A DNA stretch of 42,270 bases from NCBI GenBank assembly GCA_947074275.1, contig CAMTPA010000022.1, positions 1 to 42,270 on the forward strand. Direction: 5' to 3'. The position numbers and the translations under genes are program-made. The stretch is from an uncultured Bacteroides sp. Lineage in GTDB: Bacteria; Bacteroidota; Bacteroidia; Bacteroidales; Bacteroidaceae. Under the pieces are notes generated by a model, which was not told the DNA's origin, did not search any database, and worked only from the letters and a program-made list of their open reading frames with translations. This document shows positions 33,336 to 42,170 of this stretch, piece by piece. The first letter of the stretch is position 1. Each line of letters starts with the position of its first letter.

Positions 33336-34700
33336 ATGTCAGACGCTCATTTTGATATGAATACAATGCCTTTGCGGAAAGGGCACTATTGGGTGTTGCT
33401 GGTAGCCTCTTTGGGGCAACTGGTAGGAGCTGCGCTTGCCACGTTGGTTGGTATCATACTGCCACTTATTCAAATAAATCTTCATCCTGAACTAACTTCA
33501 ATCGAACAAGGAATGGTGTGTTGCACCAGTCTCATTGGGATTATGGTAGGTTCGTTTCTTTTTGGCAATTTGAGCGATGAGTATGGCTATCTGTTCTTTT
33601 TTAGACTGTGTCCTTGCATTGTGTTAGTGGCCTCTTTACTTGTGTTTTTTACAGATGGTTTGTTAGGGCTTGTAGTTGGTTTGTTTTTTATGGGCTTGGG
33701 TGCTGGAGGCGAATATAGTTTGGATGGCGATTATATATCCGAGATAATGCCACGCAGGTGGTGTCTGTTTATGGTGGGTGTGGCCAAAGCGATGTGCTCT
33801 ATTGGCAACATCTTGATGGCTACTATTTGCTATTTGTTTTTGAGTATGGATAAAAGCCCTGATATATGGAATAAGTTGGTGTTGGTAATTAGCGCAATCG
33901 CTTTGTTGATGCTGCTGTTGCGTATTCGTTTTGCGCAAAGCCCTGGTTGGCTGATAGCACGGGGCAGAGTGGAGGAGGCTCAACAGGCGGTACGTTTCTT
34001 TTTAGGAAACGATGTGGATATGGGCGATAAGGCGATTGTACCTCAAAAAACAAACCTTCCCCAAGAGACGTGGAGAATGCTTTTTACACGAGAAAAATTA
34101 CCCAAGGTTGTGTTTAGCGGAATACCTTGGGCTTGTTCGGGGCTGGGAGTGTATGGCATTGGTATTTTCCTTCCAATTCTGATTATGGCATTGGGAATGG
34201 AAAGCACAAGTTTGCAACCTTTAGAGCACGTTGTAGACTCTGTAAAGAATACGGCTCTTATTAGCTTGTTTATTTTTATAGGTTTCGCTGCTGGTTTGTT
34301 TTGGATTGATAAGATAAATCACGTCAAACTGCAAGCGTGGGGGTTTTTGTTGAGTGCTACGGGCTTGGGTGTGCTGCTCTTAGCTTATATGCTTCGTTTG
34401 CCTATGTGGATAGCGATAGCTGGATTTATGTTTTTTGAATTTTTCTTGAATGCAGGCCCCAATTTGGTGACTTACATTATACCGCCACAAATATATTCGG
34501 TACACGACAGAGGGTTGGGTGCTGGCTTGGCGGCTGCTTTCGGAAAGGTGGGGGCGGTGCTTGCTGTTTTATTTATGCCCATTCTGCTTCACTGGGGTGG
34601 GATAAAGCTGGCTCTTTTTGTGAGCATTGCGGTGCTTGTGATAGGTGGGGTCATAACTTACGTGGTTGGACGCAAAGTGTTGCCCCCTGTTCAGAAGTAA
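33336..34700 (+). CDS. MFS transporter (sugar/organic acid type)
   Basis: A 454-residue membrane transporter with 12 predicted helices. FLFGNLSDEYGYLFFF corresponds to the loop 2-3 motif, GLGAGGEYSLDGDYISEIMPRRWC to the helix 4-5 motif of the sugar-porter and aromatic-acid symporter groups, and SPGWLIARGRVEEAQQAVRF to the segment before the central loop. The second half begins near 240. The start was placed at the ATG (MSDAHFDMN); a GTG five codons upstream is in frame. The substrate is unknown. It converges with the ThiE-like gene, with only 12 bp between stops and no terminator visible. Confidence 0.85.
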   Translation: MSDAHFDMNTMPLRKGHYWVLLVASLGQLVGAALATLVGIILPLIQINLHPELTSIEQGMVCCTSLIGIMVGSFLFGNLSDEYGYLFFFRLCPCIVLVASLLVFFTDGLLGLVVGLFFMGLGAGGEYSLDGDYISEIMPRRWCLFMVGVAKAMCSIGNILMATICYLFLSMDKSPDIWNKLVLVISAIALLMLLLRIRFAQSPGWLIARGRVEEAQQAVRFFLGNDVDMGDKAIVPQKTNLPQETWRMLFTREKLPKVVFSGIPWACSGLGVYGIGIFLPILIMALGMESTSLQPLEHVVDSVKNTALISLFIFIGFAAGLFWIDKINHVKLQAWGFLLSATGLGVLLLAYMLRLPMWIAIAGFMFFEFFLNAGPNLVTYIIPPQIYSVHDRGLGAGLAAAFGKVGAVLAVLFMPILLHWGGIKLALFVSIAVLVIGGVITYVVGRKVLPPVQK

Positions 34701-34712
34701 ATAGATAGGTCA

Positions 34713-35321
34713 TTAGTCAATCATTTGCTTTAGCTCTTTAAAACGATCGATGACTGCTAAATAATTTAAGTCCGAACACTCGTCAAACCGTTTCCATATA
34801 TCACTTAGCACCACAGCCCCTCCAAACCCTAAATCTTTTATTGTAAGTATGTTATCGGCATTTATGCCACCCAATGCCATTACCTTGTTGTCGATGATTC
34901 GTTCTTTATGAGCTTTGCGAAGCTCTTCGGGAGTGTACAAGGCATAATCATAATCTTCGCTGATGTTTTCGTATATAGGACTCATAAATACATAATTATA
35001 GTATGGTTTTTTGCTTTTTACCTCCTCGGTAGAGTGGCAAGTACAGCTAATGTGTCCTTTGTAGTCGTGTGGCTCGTGTTGATTGCGGCTGTTGAGGTGA
35101 ATCCCCATAAGCCCATATTCATTTTTTAAGTAAAAATGCTCGTGGGTAACGATGCGATTGTGATACTTTTCGGGAATCAACGAAAGCAACCGTTCGGAGT
35201 AGATGGCCGAACTATTAGGTTTTCTAAGATGAAGTATGTCCAGTCCTTCTTCAAAAAGAGTAGTGATAATTTTATCTTCTTCGATAAAAAAAGCAGGAGA
35301 GGTGATTACTATCAATTTCAT
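34713..35321 (-). CDS. ThiE/TenI-family protein (thiamine phosphate synthase-like)
   Basis: A 202-residue TIM-barrel protein of the thiamine phosphate synthase / TenI family. MKLIVITSPAFF begins strand 1; ILHLRKP corresponds to the pyrophosphate-binding LR-K segment; GIHLNSRN, CTCHSTEE (normally S-H-) and VFMSPIYE are in the expected order; VMALGGINADNI is the phosphate-binding GGI loop. The start was moved inward from an upstream frame extension to fit the fold. Several ThiE residues are altered and it is short, so a TenI-like aminopyrimidine or thiazole tautomerase role, or salvage, is possible. No thi genes or TPP riboswitch are adjacent. Confidence 0.8.
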   Translation of the reverse strand: MKLIVITSPAFFIEEDKIITTLFEEGLDILHLRKPNSSAIYSERLLSLIPEKYHNRIVTHEHFYLKNEYGLMGIHLNSRNQHEPHDYKGHISCTCHSTEEVKSKKPYYNYVFMSPIYENISEDYDYALYTPEELRKAHKERIIDNKVMALGGINADNILTIKDLGFGGAVVLSDIWKRFDECSDLNYLAVIDRFKELKQMID

Positions 35322-35349
35322 ATTCTTTCGTCGGATATTAAAGTTAAAA

Positions 35350-35382
35350 CAAATGTAGCGATAAACTCTATGAATCACGAAA
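35350..35382 (-). promoter_or_regulatory. Promoter of the ThiE-like gene
   Basis: On the minus strand TTTCG (35378-35382) is followed after 20 bp by TACATTTG (35350-35357). This is 28 bp before the ATG at 35321 and lies inside the frame's upstream extension, supporting the later start. Confidence 0.6.
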
Positions 35383-35412
35383 GTTTATAGTGAAAATTTG
35401 TTAGTACGTTAA

Positions 35413-37389
35413 CTAATCCTTTTTATGATTTTTAATGGGGTGTGAGAATACGAAACGCGCTCCTTCTTTGTATTCCTTTTCAATCCAGATATTACCTCCC
35501 AGTTCAGTTACTATTAGTTTGCATATCGACAAGCCCAAACCTGTGCCTTGTGCAAACTCATTGAGTTTTTCAAAACGTTCAAATATTTGGTCTTGTTTTT
35601 CAACAGGGATTCCTTGTCCTGTGTCGGTCACCGAAAAAAGAAACATTTTGTTATCGCTACTGATTGTCGAAGACAATTCGATGCTTCCGCCATTGGGGGT
35701 GAATTTCAGTGCGTTGTTTAATAAATTGGTTACCACTTGTTGAAACCTCAAAGGGTCTGTATAAAGTGTCTGCTTTTTATGGGTAGGTTTGTATTCTATT
35801 CTAACATCTACTTGTTTTTGGAGGCTTGTAAGAGTTATTATGTTGTTGCAATGATTCACAATATCACAATGTTCATATTGAAATTGCATCTTGCCCGACT
35901 CCAATCTCGATACATCCAACACATCATTAATCAGTTTCAATAGCAAATCGGAGTTTGTTTGAATAATTTGCGCATACTCTTTTTGTTCCTCTTCCATATC
36001 GGTTGTATCTGCCAATAGGCTCGAAAAACCTACGATAGCATTGAGTGGAGTACGAATTTCGTGGCTGATGTTTGAAACAAAATTACTTTTTAATTTATTA
36101 GCCTTTTCTGCATTCTCTTTGGCTATCCAGAGTTCTCTTTCCGATTCTTTCAATATTTTTTTATCTTGCTTTAATTGATTGGCAAAAAGCTCCAAATCAT
36201 TTTTCAATTTTCGGGTGTGAAAATAGAAAATCAATGAGATGACCAATGCTATAAAAAGAATAATGAATGTGATAATAAGAATTTCTACCTCTTTCTTATA
36301 AAGTTCATAAATAGTGGGTTGTTTGTTTATTATAATAGAGTTGGGAGGCAGTGCTTTATCCTTAAACCCCATTAATTCGAGGCGGTTGTTGTCGAATCGG
36401 TAGTTTAGTGGAAGGCTTGCAAACTCTTGTTTTGTGGGTGTGTCCGATTGAAGTATCTCACAAACTTTATCGGCAAGCTGCTCAGCGATGTTGTTATATA
36501 CGGGTGTGTATCCTCCTATCGCCCAATAACCCATACCCGTAGATGTGATGGTAAATACAGGCAGATTTGGGTTTGCGTTCTGAAAAGCGTATGCTGCATT
36601 GTCGATAAATGAAATCCCTTGATTGTCTATGCGCCATATACCCAATATCAAAGCCGTATGGGGTGGAAGTGAATGTATGCTGCTGGTGGCCGAGTCTAAG
36701 CTTAGTTTGATTCCATCAATGTATAAGCCATTTAGTTCTGGATATTTTTTCAGGGTGTTTTCCAATTGGGCTTTTTGTGTCACACCGCTATACGTATTGT
36801 CTGTAAGTAATGCTATGTTTTTCGTGTCGGGATAAAATTCTTTTATTAATTCGATATTCTTATCGATATCATACTCATACGCAAGGCAATACTTTATATT
36901 GGTATCTTTCATCCTTTCAAATAAGTCGATACTTTGAGGCGAATAATCATTTATTGTTTCATCTTTGCTTGGCATAGTAAACCCATAGCGAGCAGCAGAA
37001 GAACAGATAACGGGGATATTCTTTAGTGAATCGTTGGTTGAGTTGAGGTAACCATTCCAAGCTTCACCGCCCAAAAGAATTAATAGATCCGTATCGGGGT
37101 GTTTTTTTATATATCGTTCCACACGATATGTCCACTTGCTGGGGTTTATGAGTGTGGTTATATTCATATTTTCAACTACTAAATCAGCCTTCTCACCTTT
37201 ATTAGTATATGTTTTAACAATCTCTTTTATTAAATCGTAGTTGTATTTTGAATCGGAATTGTAAGAAGAGATAACCAATATTTTCTTGATATAAGTAGGC
37301 GATAAATCTTGTGAGTACAAGATTGTTGGAGTAATAGTAATCAGTAACAGAGTGATTATTCTAATTATATAATTAGCCTTATGTATCAT
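35413..37389 (-). CDS. Sensor histidine kinase with periplasmic-binding-protein-like sensor
   Basis: A 658-residue membrane kinase. Signal/anchor segment at about 9-27; a large periplasmic domain (about 35-370) resembling ABC-type substrate-binding proteins ([75 protein letters not shown]); a transmembrane helix at about 388-410; a coiled coil; HisKA with H443 in [20 protein letters not shown]; HATPase with [21 protein letters not shown] and [10 protein letters not shown]. No receiver domain is fused and no response regulator gene is next to it. The start is the ATG yielding [11 protein letters not shown]; a 12-codon upstream extension is less likely. It probably senses a small solute in the periplasm. 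Confidence 0.9.
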   Translation of the reverse strand: MIHKANYIIRIITLLLITITPTILYSQDLSPTYIKKILVISSYNSDSKYNYDLIKEIVKTYTNKGEKADLVVENMNITTLINPSKWTYRVERYIKKHPDTDLLILLGGEAWNGYLNSTNDSLKNIPVICSSAARYGFTMPSKDETINDYSPQSIDLFERMKDTNIKYCLAYEYDIDKNIELIKEFYPDTKNIALLTDNTYSGVTQKAQLENTLKKYPELNGLYIDGIKLSLDSATSSIHSLPPHTALILGIWRIDNQGISFIDNAAYAFQNANPNLPVFTITSTGMGYWAIGGYTPVYNNIAEQLADKVCEILQSDTPTKQEFASLPLNYRFDNNRLELMGFKDKALPPNSIIINKQPTIYELYKKEVEILIITFIILFIALVISLIFYFHTRKLKNDLELFANQLKQDKKILKESERELWIAKENAEKANKLKSNFVSNISHEIRTPLNAIVGFSSLLADTTDMEEEQKEYAQIIQTNSDLLLKLINDVLDVSRLESGKMQFQYEHCDIVNHCNNIITLTSLQKQVDVRIEYKPTHKKQTLYTDPLRFQQVVTNLLNNALKFTPNGGSIELSSTISSDNKMFLFSVTDTGQGIPVEKQDQIFERFEKLNEFAQGTGLGLSICKLIVTELGGNIWIEKEYKEGARFVFSHPIKNHKKD

Positions 37390-37422
37390 TCTATAATTTC
37401 TTTTGGCGTTGTTTTTATCGTG

Positions 37423-37454
37423 CAAAATTACTATTATAAAGTGTATTACACAAA
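37423..37454 (-). promoter_or_regulatory. Promoter of the sensor kinase gene
   Basis: On the minus strand TTTG (37451-37454), a 20-bp spacer and TAATTTTG (37423-37430) fit the consensus exactly. It begins 12 bp after the terminator of the superoxide dismutase gene. Confidence 0.7.
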
Positions 37455-37465
37455 CTTGTTTAAGT

Positions 37466-37501
37466 TAAAAAAAACCGCTGGCAGTAATTGCACAGCGGTT
37501 T
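37466..37501 (-). terminator. Intrinsic terminator of the superoxide dismutase gene
   Basis: Read on the minus strand, a 9-bp stem AAACCGCTG/CAGCGGTTT (37501-37493 with 37480-37472) with a 12-nt loop is followed by a run of T (37473-37467). It lies 24 bp after the stop codon. Confidence 0.88.
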
Positions 37502-37525
37502 CATAAATGTTATTCTATGATTGAG

Positions 37526-38110
37526 TTACCCAAATCGTTTTTCCACAATTTCCCAATCTATGATATTCCAAATAGCCTCTACGTGGTCGGCTCTTCGATT
37601 CTGATAATCGAGATAATAGGCGTGTTCCCATACGTCGATGCACAAGATAGGTCTCATTCCATTGCGCCACGGATTGTTTCCATTGGCCTCTTTGGTGATG
37701 TGTAGTTTTCCTTCTTTATCTGCCGATAGCCATCCCCAGCCCGAACCAAACAAACCTACGGACGCGGTGCTCAATTGTTTTTTCATTTCTTCAAAACTAC
37801 CAAAATCTCTTTTGATAGCTTCCAGCAATGTGCCCATAGGCTCTTTGCGAGATGGTTTTTGATGAAACTGCAAAAAGTATAACGTGTGATTCAGCACCTG
37901 TCCTGCATTGTTGAAGATAGGCCCATCGGGAGCAGAGGCTATAATCTCTTCAACTGTTTTATCGGCAAATTCGGTGTCTTTCACCAAGTTGTTGAGATTG
38001 TTTACATAGGTTTGCAAATGTTTGCCATAATGAAACTCGATGGTTTGCTGACTGATTACAGGTTCCAATGCGTTGTTGGCATAAGGAAGTTTAGGCATTT
38101 CGTGAGTCAT
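37526..38110 (-). CDS. sodB: Superoxide dismutase (Fe or cambialistic Fe/Mn)
   Basis: A 194-residue cytoplasmic enzyme that dismutates superoxide. Metal ligands are H27 (EFHYGKH), H75 (LNHTLYF), D159 and H163 (CIDVWEHAYYLDY). The second-sphere Gln is Q71 in NNAGQVLNH, with Gly in GSGWGWL, the pattern of iron and cambialistic enzymes rather than strict manganese ones. Its N-terminus MTHEMPKLPYANNALEPVIS is very close to Bacteroides sequences. The start at M10 of the open frame was chosen on that basis. It is a single-gene unit with its own terminator. Confidence 0.95.
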   Translation of the reverse strand: MTHEMPKLPYANNALEPVISQQTIEFHYGKHLQTYVNNLNNLVKDTEFADKTVEEIIASAPDGPIFNNAGQVLNHTLYFLQFHQKPSRKEPMGTLLEAIKRDFGSFEEMKKQLSTASVGLFGSGWGWLSADKEGKLHITKEANGNNPWRNGMRPILCIDVWEHAYYLDYQNRRADHVEAIWNIIDWEIVEKRFG

Positions 38111-38310
38111 AACTTTTACTTTATTAAAATGATACATATTTCATTTCTTTTTTCTTGTCTGATAACAACTGATTTTGCTCGAATGTTTTCTATTATCTCA
38201 TTTGGTAATATCATAATTCTAAGAAAAACTAAAATCACACTTCCTGAATCACTCCACCTTCTATCATATTTTTTAAGGTTATAAAAAGAGTGTTTATCGA
38301 TTGAATGTTT

Positions 38311-38318
38311 TACATTTG
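38311..38318 (+). promoter_or_regulatory. Candidate -7 element unusually close to uvrD
   Basis: TACATTTG matches TAnnTTTG exactly but ends only 5 bp before the ATG at 38324, so transcription would begin at or next to the start codon. No good -33 element is visible. Confidence 0.4.
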
Positions 38319-38323
38319 TCCGT

Positions 38324-40642
38324 ATGAACGCTAATTATTTAAACGAACTTAATGAAAGCCAGCGTGCGGCGGTGCTTTACTGCGATGGGCCTTCGCTTGT
38401 GATAGCAGGTGCAGGATCGGGAAAAACACGTGTGTTGACTTATAAAATAGCCTATTTACTCGAAAATGGGTATCAGCCGTGGAATATATTGGCTCTGACC
38501 TTTACCAACAAGGCGGCTCGTGAAATGAAAGAACGCATTGGCCGACAAGTGGGGATGCAGTTTGCTCGCTACTTGTGGATGGGTACATTCCATTCGGTGT
38601 TTTCACGTATTCTTCGTGCCGAAGCTGATAAAATCGGATTTACCTCTCAATTTACCATATACGATACGGCGGATAGTAAAAGCTTGCTCCGCTCCATCAT
38701 CAAAGAGATGGGGCTGGACGAGAAAGTGTATAAACCCGGAACGGTTCATTCGCGCATCTCCAATGCCAAAAACCACTTGGTGTTGCCGGCAGCTTATGCT
38801 GCCAACAAAGAAGCTTGCGAAGCAGATAATGCCGCTCGTATGCCCTCTATACGCGATGTCTATCGTCGCTATTGGGAGCGGTGTCGACAAGCTGGTGCAA
38901 TGGATTTTGATGATTTGCTGGTCTATACCTATTTGCTATTCAAAGAGCACCCCGATGTGCTGGCACGCTATCGAGAGCAGTTTCGCTATGTGTTGGTAGA
39001 CGAGTATCAAGACACTAACTATGCGCAGCATAGCATTGTGCTTCAGCTTACCGAGACCAATCAGCGTGTATGCGTGGTGGGCGATGATGCGCAGAGTATC
39101 TACTCTTTTCGAGGGGCTGATATAGATAATATACTTTACTTTACTAAAGTGTATCCCAATACAGAGGTTTTTAAGTTGGAACAAAACTATCGCTCTACAC
39201 AAACCATTGTGCGTGCTGCCAATAGCTTGATAGAGAAAAACGAACGGCAAATTCGTAAGAATGTGTTCTCTGAAAAAGATGCAGGCGAAACGATACTTGT
39301 TTCGCAAGCTTATAGTGATGTGGAAGAGGGGGAAATAGTGGTGAACCAAATAGCCAACCTGAAATGCGAACACGACTATGGCTATTCGGAATTTGCCATT
39401 CTTTATCGCACCAATGCGCAGAGCCGTATTTTTGAAGAGGCATTGCGAAAGCGTGGTATGCCTTATAAAATTTATGGGGGACTGTCGTTTTATCAGCGAA
39501 AAGAAATCAAAGATGCAATTTCTTATTTCCGGTTGGTGGTCAATCCCAACGACGAAGAGGCTTTCAAACGGATAATTAATTATCCCGCACGTGGCATTGG
39601 TGACACCACGGTGGGCAAAATTATTGCGGCTGCTACGGCAAATAATGTTAGCTTGTGGATGGTGCTTTGCGAACCAATCACCTACGGGCTGGCCATAAAC
39701 AAAGGGACGCACACCAAGCTGCAAGGTTTCAGAGAATTGATAGACGGTTTTCTGAGCGATGTGTCCGAGAAGAACGCCTACGAAATAGGGGTAGACATTA
39801 TCCGTCAGTCGGGCATCATCAATGATGTGTGCCAAGACAACTCGCCCGAAAACTTAAGCCGCAAAGAGAATATCGAAGAGTTGGTGAGCGGTATGAATGA
39901 CTTCTGCTTGTTGCGACAAGAGGAGGGAAACAACAATATCTCGCTCGTCGATTTCCTGTCGGAAGTATCTTTGCTTTCCGATCAAGATTCCGACCAAGGC
40001 GATGATGGTGAAAAGATAACCTTGATGACTGTTCACTCGGCCAAAGGGTTGGAGTTTAGAAATGTTTTTGTGGTGGGAATGGAAGAGAATCTGTTTCCAA
40101 GCGGAATGGTAGGCAATTCGCCTCGTGCGCTCGAAGAGGAGCGAAGATTGTTTTATGTTGCCCTCACTCGTGCCGAAGAGCATTGCTTTCTTTCTTATTC
40201 AAAAACACGGTTCCGATATGGCAAGATGGAGTTTGGTACACCCAGCCGTTTTTTGCTGGATATTGATACACGCTTTCTGAAGATGCCACACGATGTAAGT
40301 ATCGGGCGAAAGATTGATAGGGAAGCCCAACGATTCCGTAGCGAGAAGACAGAACGTGTTTTGATAAAAGAACCTTTAGGAATGAGAAACCTGAAAAAAG
40401 TTGATGCGCTTGCCACAAATAGCAATGCGACGGTAGGCAAGAGCGAGGTTCGGGGTGCGGCATTAGGAGGTGCAAATTCGGCGGTAGCGGTGGGGCAACT
40501 CATCGAGCACGAGCGTTTTGGGCAGGGCGAAGTGATGAAGGTTGAAGGCGTGGGCGACAATGCCAAAGCAACTATCCGGTTTAAAAATGCAGGCGAAAAA
40601 CAACTATTGCTCCGCTTTGCTCGTTTTAAGATTATTGGATAA
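38324..40642 (+). CDS. UvrD/PcrA-type ATP-dependent DNA helicase
   Basis: A 772-residue superfamily 1A 3'-5' helicase for DNA repair and replication-fork clearance. Motifs in order: Q-motif LNESQRAAV; Walker A AGAGSGKT (28-35); Ia ALTFTNKAAREMKERI; Walker B VLVDEYQDT with D226-E227; III VVGDDAQSIYSFRGAD; IV LEQNYRS; V TVHSAKGLEFRNVFVVGMEE; VI LFYVALTRAEEHCFL. The C-terminal tail ends in a Tudor-like RNA-polymerase-interacting segment (VGQLIEHERFGQGEVMKVEGVGDNAKATIRF) typical of PcrA. All motifs are intact. Its stop codon overlaps the start of a small ORF (TAATG). Confidence 0.95.
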   Translation: MNANYLNELNESQRAAVLYCDGPSLVIAGAGSGKTRVLTYKIAYLLENGYQPWNILALTFTNKAAREMKERIGRQVGMQFARYLWMGTFHSVFSRILRAEADKIGFTSQFTIYDTADSKSLLRSIIKEMGLDEKVYKPGTVHSRISNAKNHLVLPAAYAANKEACEADNAARMPSIRDVYRRYWERCRQAGAMDFDDLLVYTYLLFKEHPDVLARYREQFRYVLVDEYQDTNYAQHSIVLQLTETNQRVCVVGDDAQSIYSFRGADIDNILYFTKVYPNTEVFKLEQNYRSTQTIVRAANSLIEKNERQIRKNVFSEKDAGETILVSQAYSDVEEGEIVVNQIANLKCEHDYGYSEFAILYRTNAQSRIFEEALRKRGMPYKIYGGLSFYQRKEIKDAISYFRLVVNPNDEEAFKRIINYPARGIGDTTVGKIIAAATANNVSLWMVLCEPITYGLAINKGTHTKLQGFRELIDGFLSDVSEKNAYEIGVDIIRQSGIINDVCQDNSPENLSRKENIEELVSGMNDFCLLRQEEGNNNISLVDFLSEVSLLSDQDSDQGDDGEKITLMTVHSAKGLEFRNVFVVGMEENLFPSGMVGNSPRALEEERRLFYVALTRAEEHCFLSYSKTRFRYGKMEFGTPSRFLLDIDTRFLKMPHDVSIGRKIDREAQRFRSEKTERVLIKEPLGMRNLKKVDALATNSNATVGKSEVRGAALGGANSAVAVGQLIEHERFGQGEVMKVEGVGDNAKATIRFKNAGEKQLLLRFARFKIIG

Positions 40643-40803
40643 TGGATAAGCGTATGAAAAAAAATATATATGTTGATGCCGGCAAAAAACTCAAATCGGG
40701 CAGCGTGACGATTCGCATTCTGCTAAGCAATGAAAATGGAGTGATTGGCGACTCTTTAGAGTTCGATTTATCTACTCGGAAAAGAGTGGGCGACAACTAT
40801 TGA
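40642..40803 (+). CDS. Small 53-residue protein overlapping the uvrD stop
   Basis: A 53-codon ORF starts with the ATG of the TAATG overlap at the uvrD stop, an arrangement that favours coupled translation. The peptide begins MDKRMKKNIYVDAGKKLKSG, continues SVTIRILLSNENGVIGDSLE and ends RKRVGDNY; it is basic, has no signal or membrane segment, and alternates like short beta strands. No family was recognised. Codon use resembles its neighbours and there is no stop within it. It may be a real small protein or the decayed start of a longer gene cut short before the repeat array; both remain open. Confidence 0.5.
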   Translation: MDKRMKKNIYVDAGKKLKSGSVTIRILLSNENGVIGDSLEFDLSTRKRVGDNY

Positions 40804-40889
40804 CAATCGGCTTGCTGGATATGAACAGTTGAGGCGCGGACTTTTCATAGTTGAGGCGCAGAGTATGAACAATTCATATTGTGATTGTT
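40802..40889 (+). repeat. Degenerate 22-bp tandem repeats, array B
   Basis: Four consecutive 22-bp units in register: 40802-40823 (weak; begins GACAATCGG, ends TATG), 40824-40845 (begins AACAGTTGAGGCGCGG), 40846-40867 (begins CATAGTTGAGGCGC, ends TATG) and 40868-40889 (begins AACAATTC). The middle two share TAGTTGAGGCGC or CAGTTGAGGCGC. The same family occurs in arrays A, C and D. The array overlaps the last base pairs of the small ORF and reaches the nspC promoter. Confidence 0.75.
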
Positions 40890-40914
40890 ATAAAGAAACA
40901 ATTATGTACTTTTG
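40885..40914 (+). promoter_or_regulatory. Promoter of nspC
   Basis: TTG at 40885-40887, a 19-bp spacer and TACTTTTG at 40907-40914, 47 bp before the nspC ATG. The upstream element falls in the last unit of repeat array B. Confidence 0.55.
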
Positions 40915-40961
40915 CCCTCCATTTTAATAACTGAATATTTTAAAACCCAATTTTGTTGAAA

Positions 40962-42101
40962 ATGATAGACTTCAGCCAATTTCCTTCTCCCTGCTACATT
41001 ATGGAAGAAGAGTTGTTGAGAAAAAATCTTAGTCTGATAAAAAGCGTGGCAGACGATGCCGAGGTAGAAATCATACTTGCTTTCAAATCGTTTGCAATGT
41101 GGCGTTCGTTCCCAATCTTTCGTGAGTACATCGGTCATTCTACCGCCAGTTCGCTCTACGAGGCTCGCTTGGCACTCGAAGAGTTTGGTAGTCGTGCGCA
41201 TACCTATTCTCCTGCTTATGTCAATCAGGAATTTGACGAAATAATGCGTTGCAGCAGTCACATCACCTTCAATTCACTTTCGCAATACGCTCACTTCTAT
41301 CCACGGGTAAAAGCGCACAGCGAAAGCATCTCGTGTGGCATTCGCATCAATCCTGAGTATTCGGAGGTGGAAACCGAACTGTACAACCCCTGTGCGCCAG
41401 GCACACGTTTTGGCATCACTGCCGATTTGCTCCCCCAAGAACTGCCCGAAGGTGTTGACGGGTTTCACTGTCATTGCCATTGCGAATCATCATCCTACGA
41501 GTTAGAACGCACGTTGCAGCACGTCGAAGAGAAGTTCGCTCGGTGGTTTCCGCAAATCAAATGGCTCAATTTGGGTGGCGGACACTTGATGACACGCGCC
41601 GATTACGACACCAATCACCTTATCGCTCTGCTGAAAGGATTGAAAGAACGTCATCCTCACCTCCACATTATTTTAGAACCGGGATCGGCCTTTACGTGGC
41701 AAACGGGCGTGTTGTTGTCTGAAGTGGTAGATGTGGTGGAGAGCCGTGGCATCAAAACGGCCATTCTCAACGTTAGTTTCACTTGCCATATGCCCGATTG
41801 CCTTGAAATGCCCTATCAGCCAGTGGTGCGTGGAGCGGAGCACGGCAATGAAGGCAAAAACGTATATCGCTTGGGTGGCAACTCGTGCTTGAGCGGCGAC
41901 TATATGGGTATGTGGAGCTTCGACCGTGAACTGAAAATAGGCGACCGAGTGGTGTTCGAGGATATGATTCATTACACGATGGTGAAGACCAATATGTTCA
42001 ATGGCATTCATCATCCTGCCATTGCCTTGTGGACGAAAGATGAAAAGCCTGTAATATACAAGAAATTTTTTTATGAAGACTATCGCAATAGAATGAGTTG
42101 A
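40962..42101 (+). CDS. nspC: Carboxynorspermidine decarboxylase
   Basis: A 379-residue PLP enzyme of the alanine-racemase/ornithine-decarboxylase fold that decarboxylates carboxy(nor)spermidine, the last step of the alternative spermidine pathway used by Bacteroidales. The PLP lysine is K42 in ILAFKSFAMW; further marks are GIRINPEYSEVETELYNPCAPGTRFGI, HCHCESSSYELERTL, LNLGGGHLMTRADYD, ILEPGSAFTW (phosphate binding), and the second active-site part NVSFTCHMPDCLEMPYQP. Start: the ATG at 40962 gives MIDFSQFPSPCYIMEEELL; two TTG codons further up are in frame but unnecessary. The partner dehydrogenase gene is not adjacent. Confidence 0.94.
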   Translation: MIDFSQFPSPCYIMEEELLRKNLSLIKSVADDAEVEIILAFKSFAMWRSFPIFREYIGHSTASSLYEARLALEEFGSRAHTYSPAYVNQEFDEIMRCSSHITFNSLSQYAHFYPRVKAHSESISCGIRINPEYSEVETELYNPCAPGTRFGITADLLPQELPEGVDGFHCHCHCESSSYELERTLQHVEEKFARWFPQIKWLNLGGGHLMTRADYDTNHLIALLKGLKERHPHLHIILEPGSAFTWQTGVLLSEVVDVVESRGIKTAILNVSFTCHMPDCLEMPYQPVVRGAEHGNEGKNVYRLGGNSCLSGDYMGMWSFDRELKIGDRVVFEDMIHYTMVKTNMFNGIHHPAIALWTKDEKPVIYKKFFYEDYRNRMS

Positions 42102-42108
42102 TAATCAA

Positions 42109-42130
42109 AACAATTGAGTGCGCGGAACAT
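42109..42130 (+). repeat. Single 22-bp repeat unit, site D
   Basis: The sequence beginning AACAATTGAGTGCGCGGAAC resembles the strongest unit of array B (AACAGTTGAGGCGCGG) apart from one inserted base and a few changes. It lies 7 bp after the nspC stop, so copies stand on both sides of that gene. Confidence 0.4.
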
Positions 42131-42170
42131 AAAGGTGGTAGAACCTGTAACAAAAAAAATGAATCGAAAG

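Noticed and set aside
35322..35400. TPP riboswitch ahead of the ThiE-like gene
   Set aside because: No thi-box core sequence and only about 30 nt between promoter and ATG.
38936..39835. 299-codon open frame antisense to uvrD
   Set aside because: It lies wholly opposite intact helicase motifs, gives no recognisable domain and has biased composition expected of a shadow frame.
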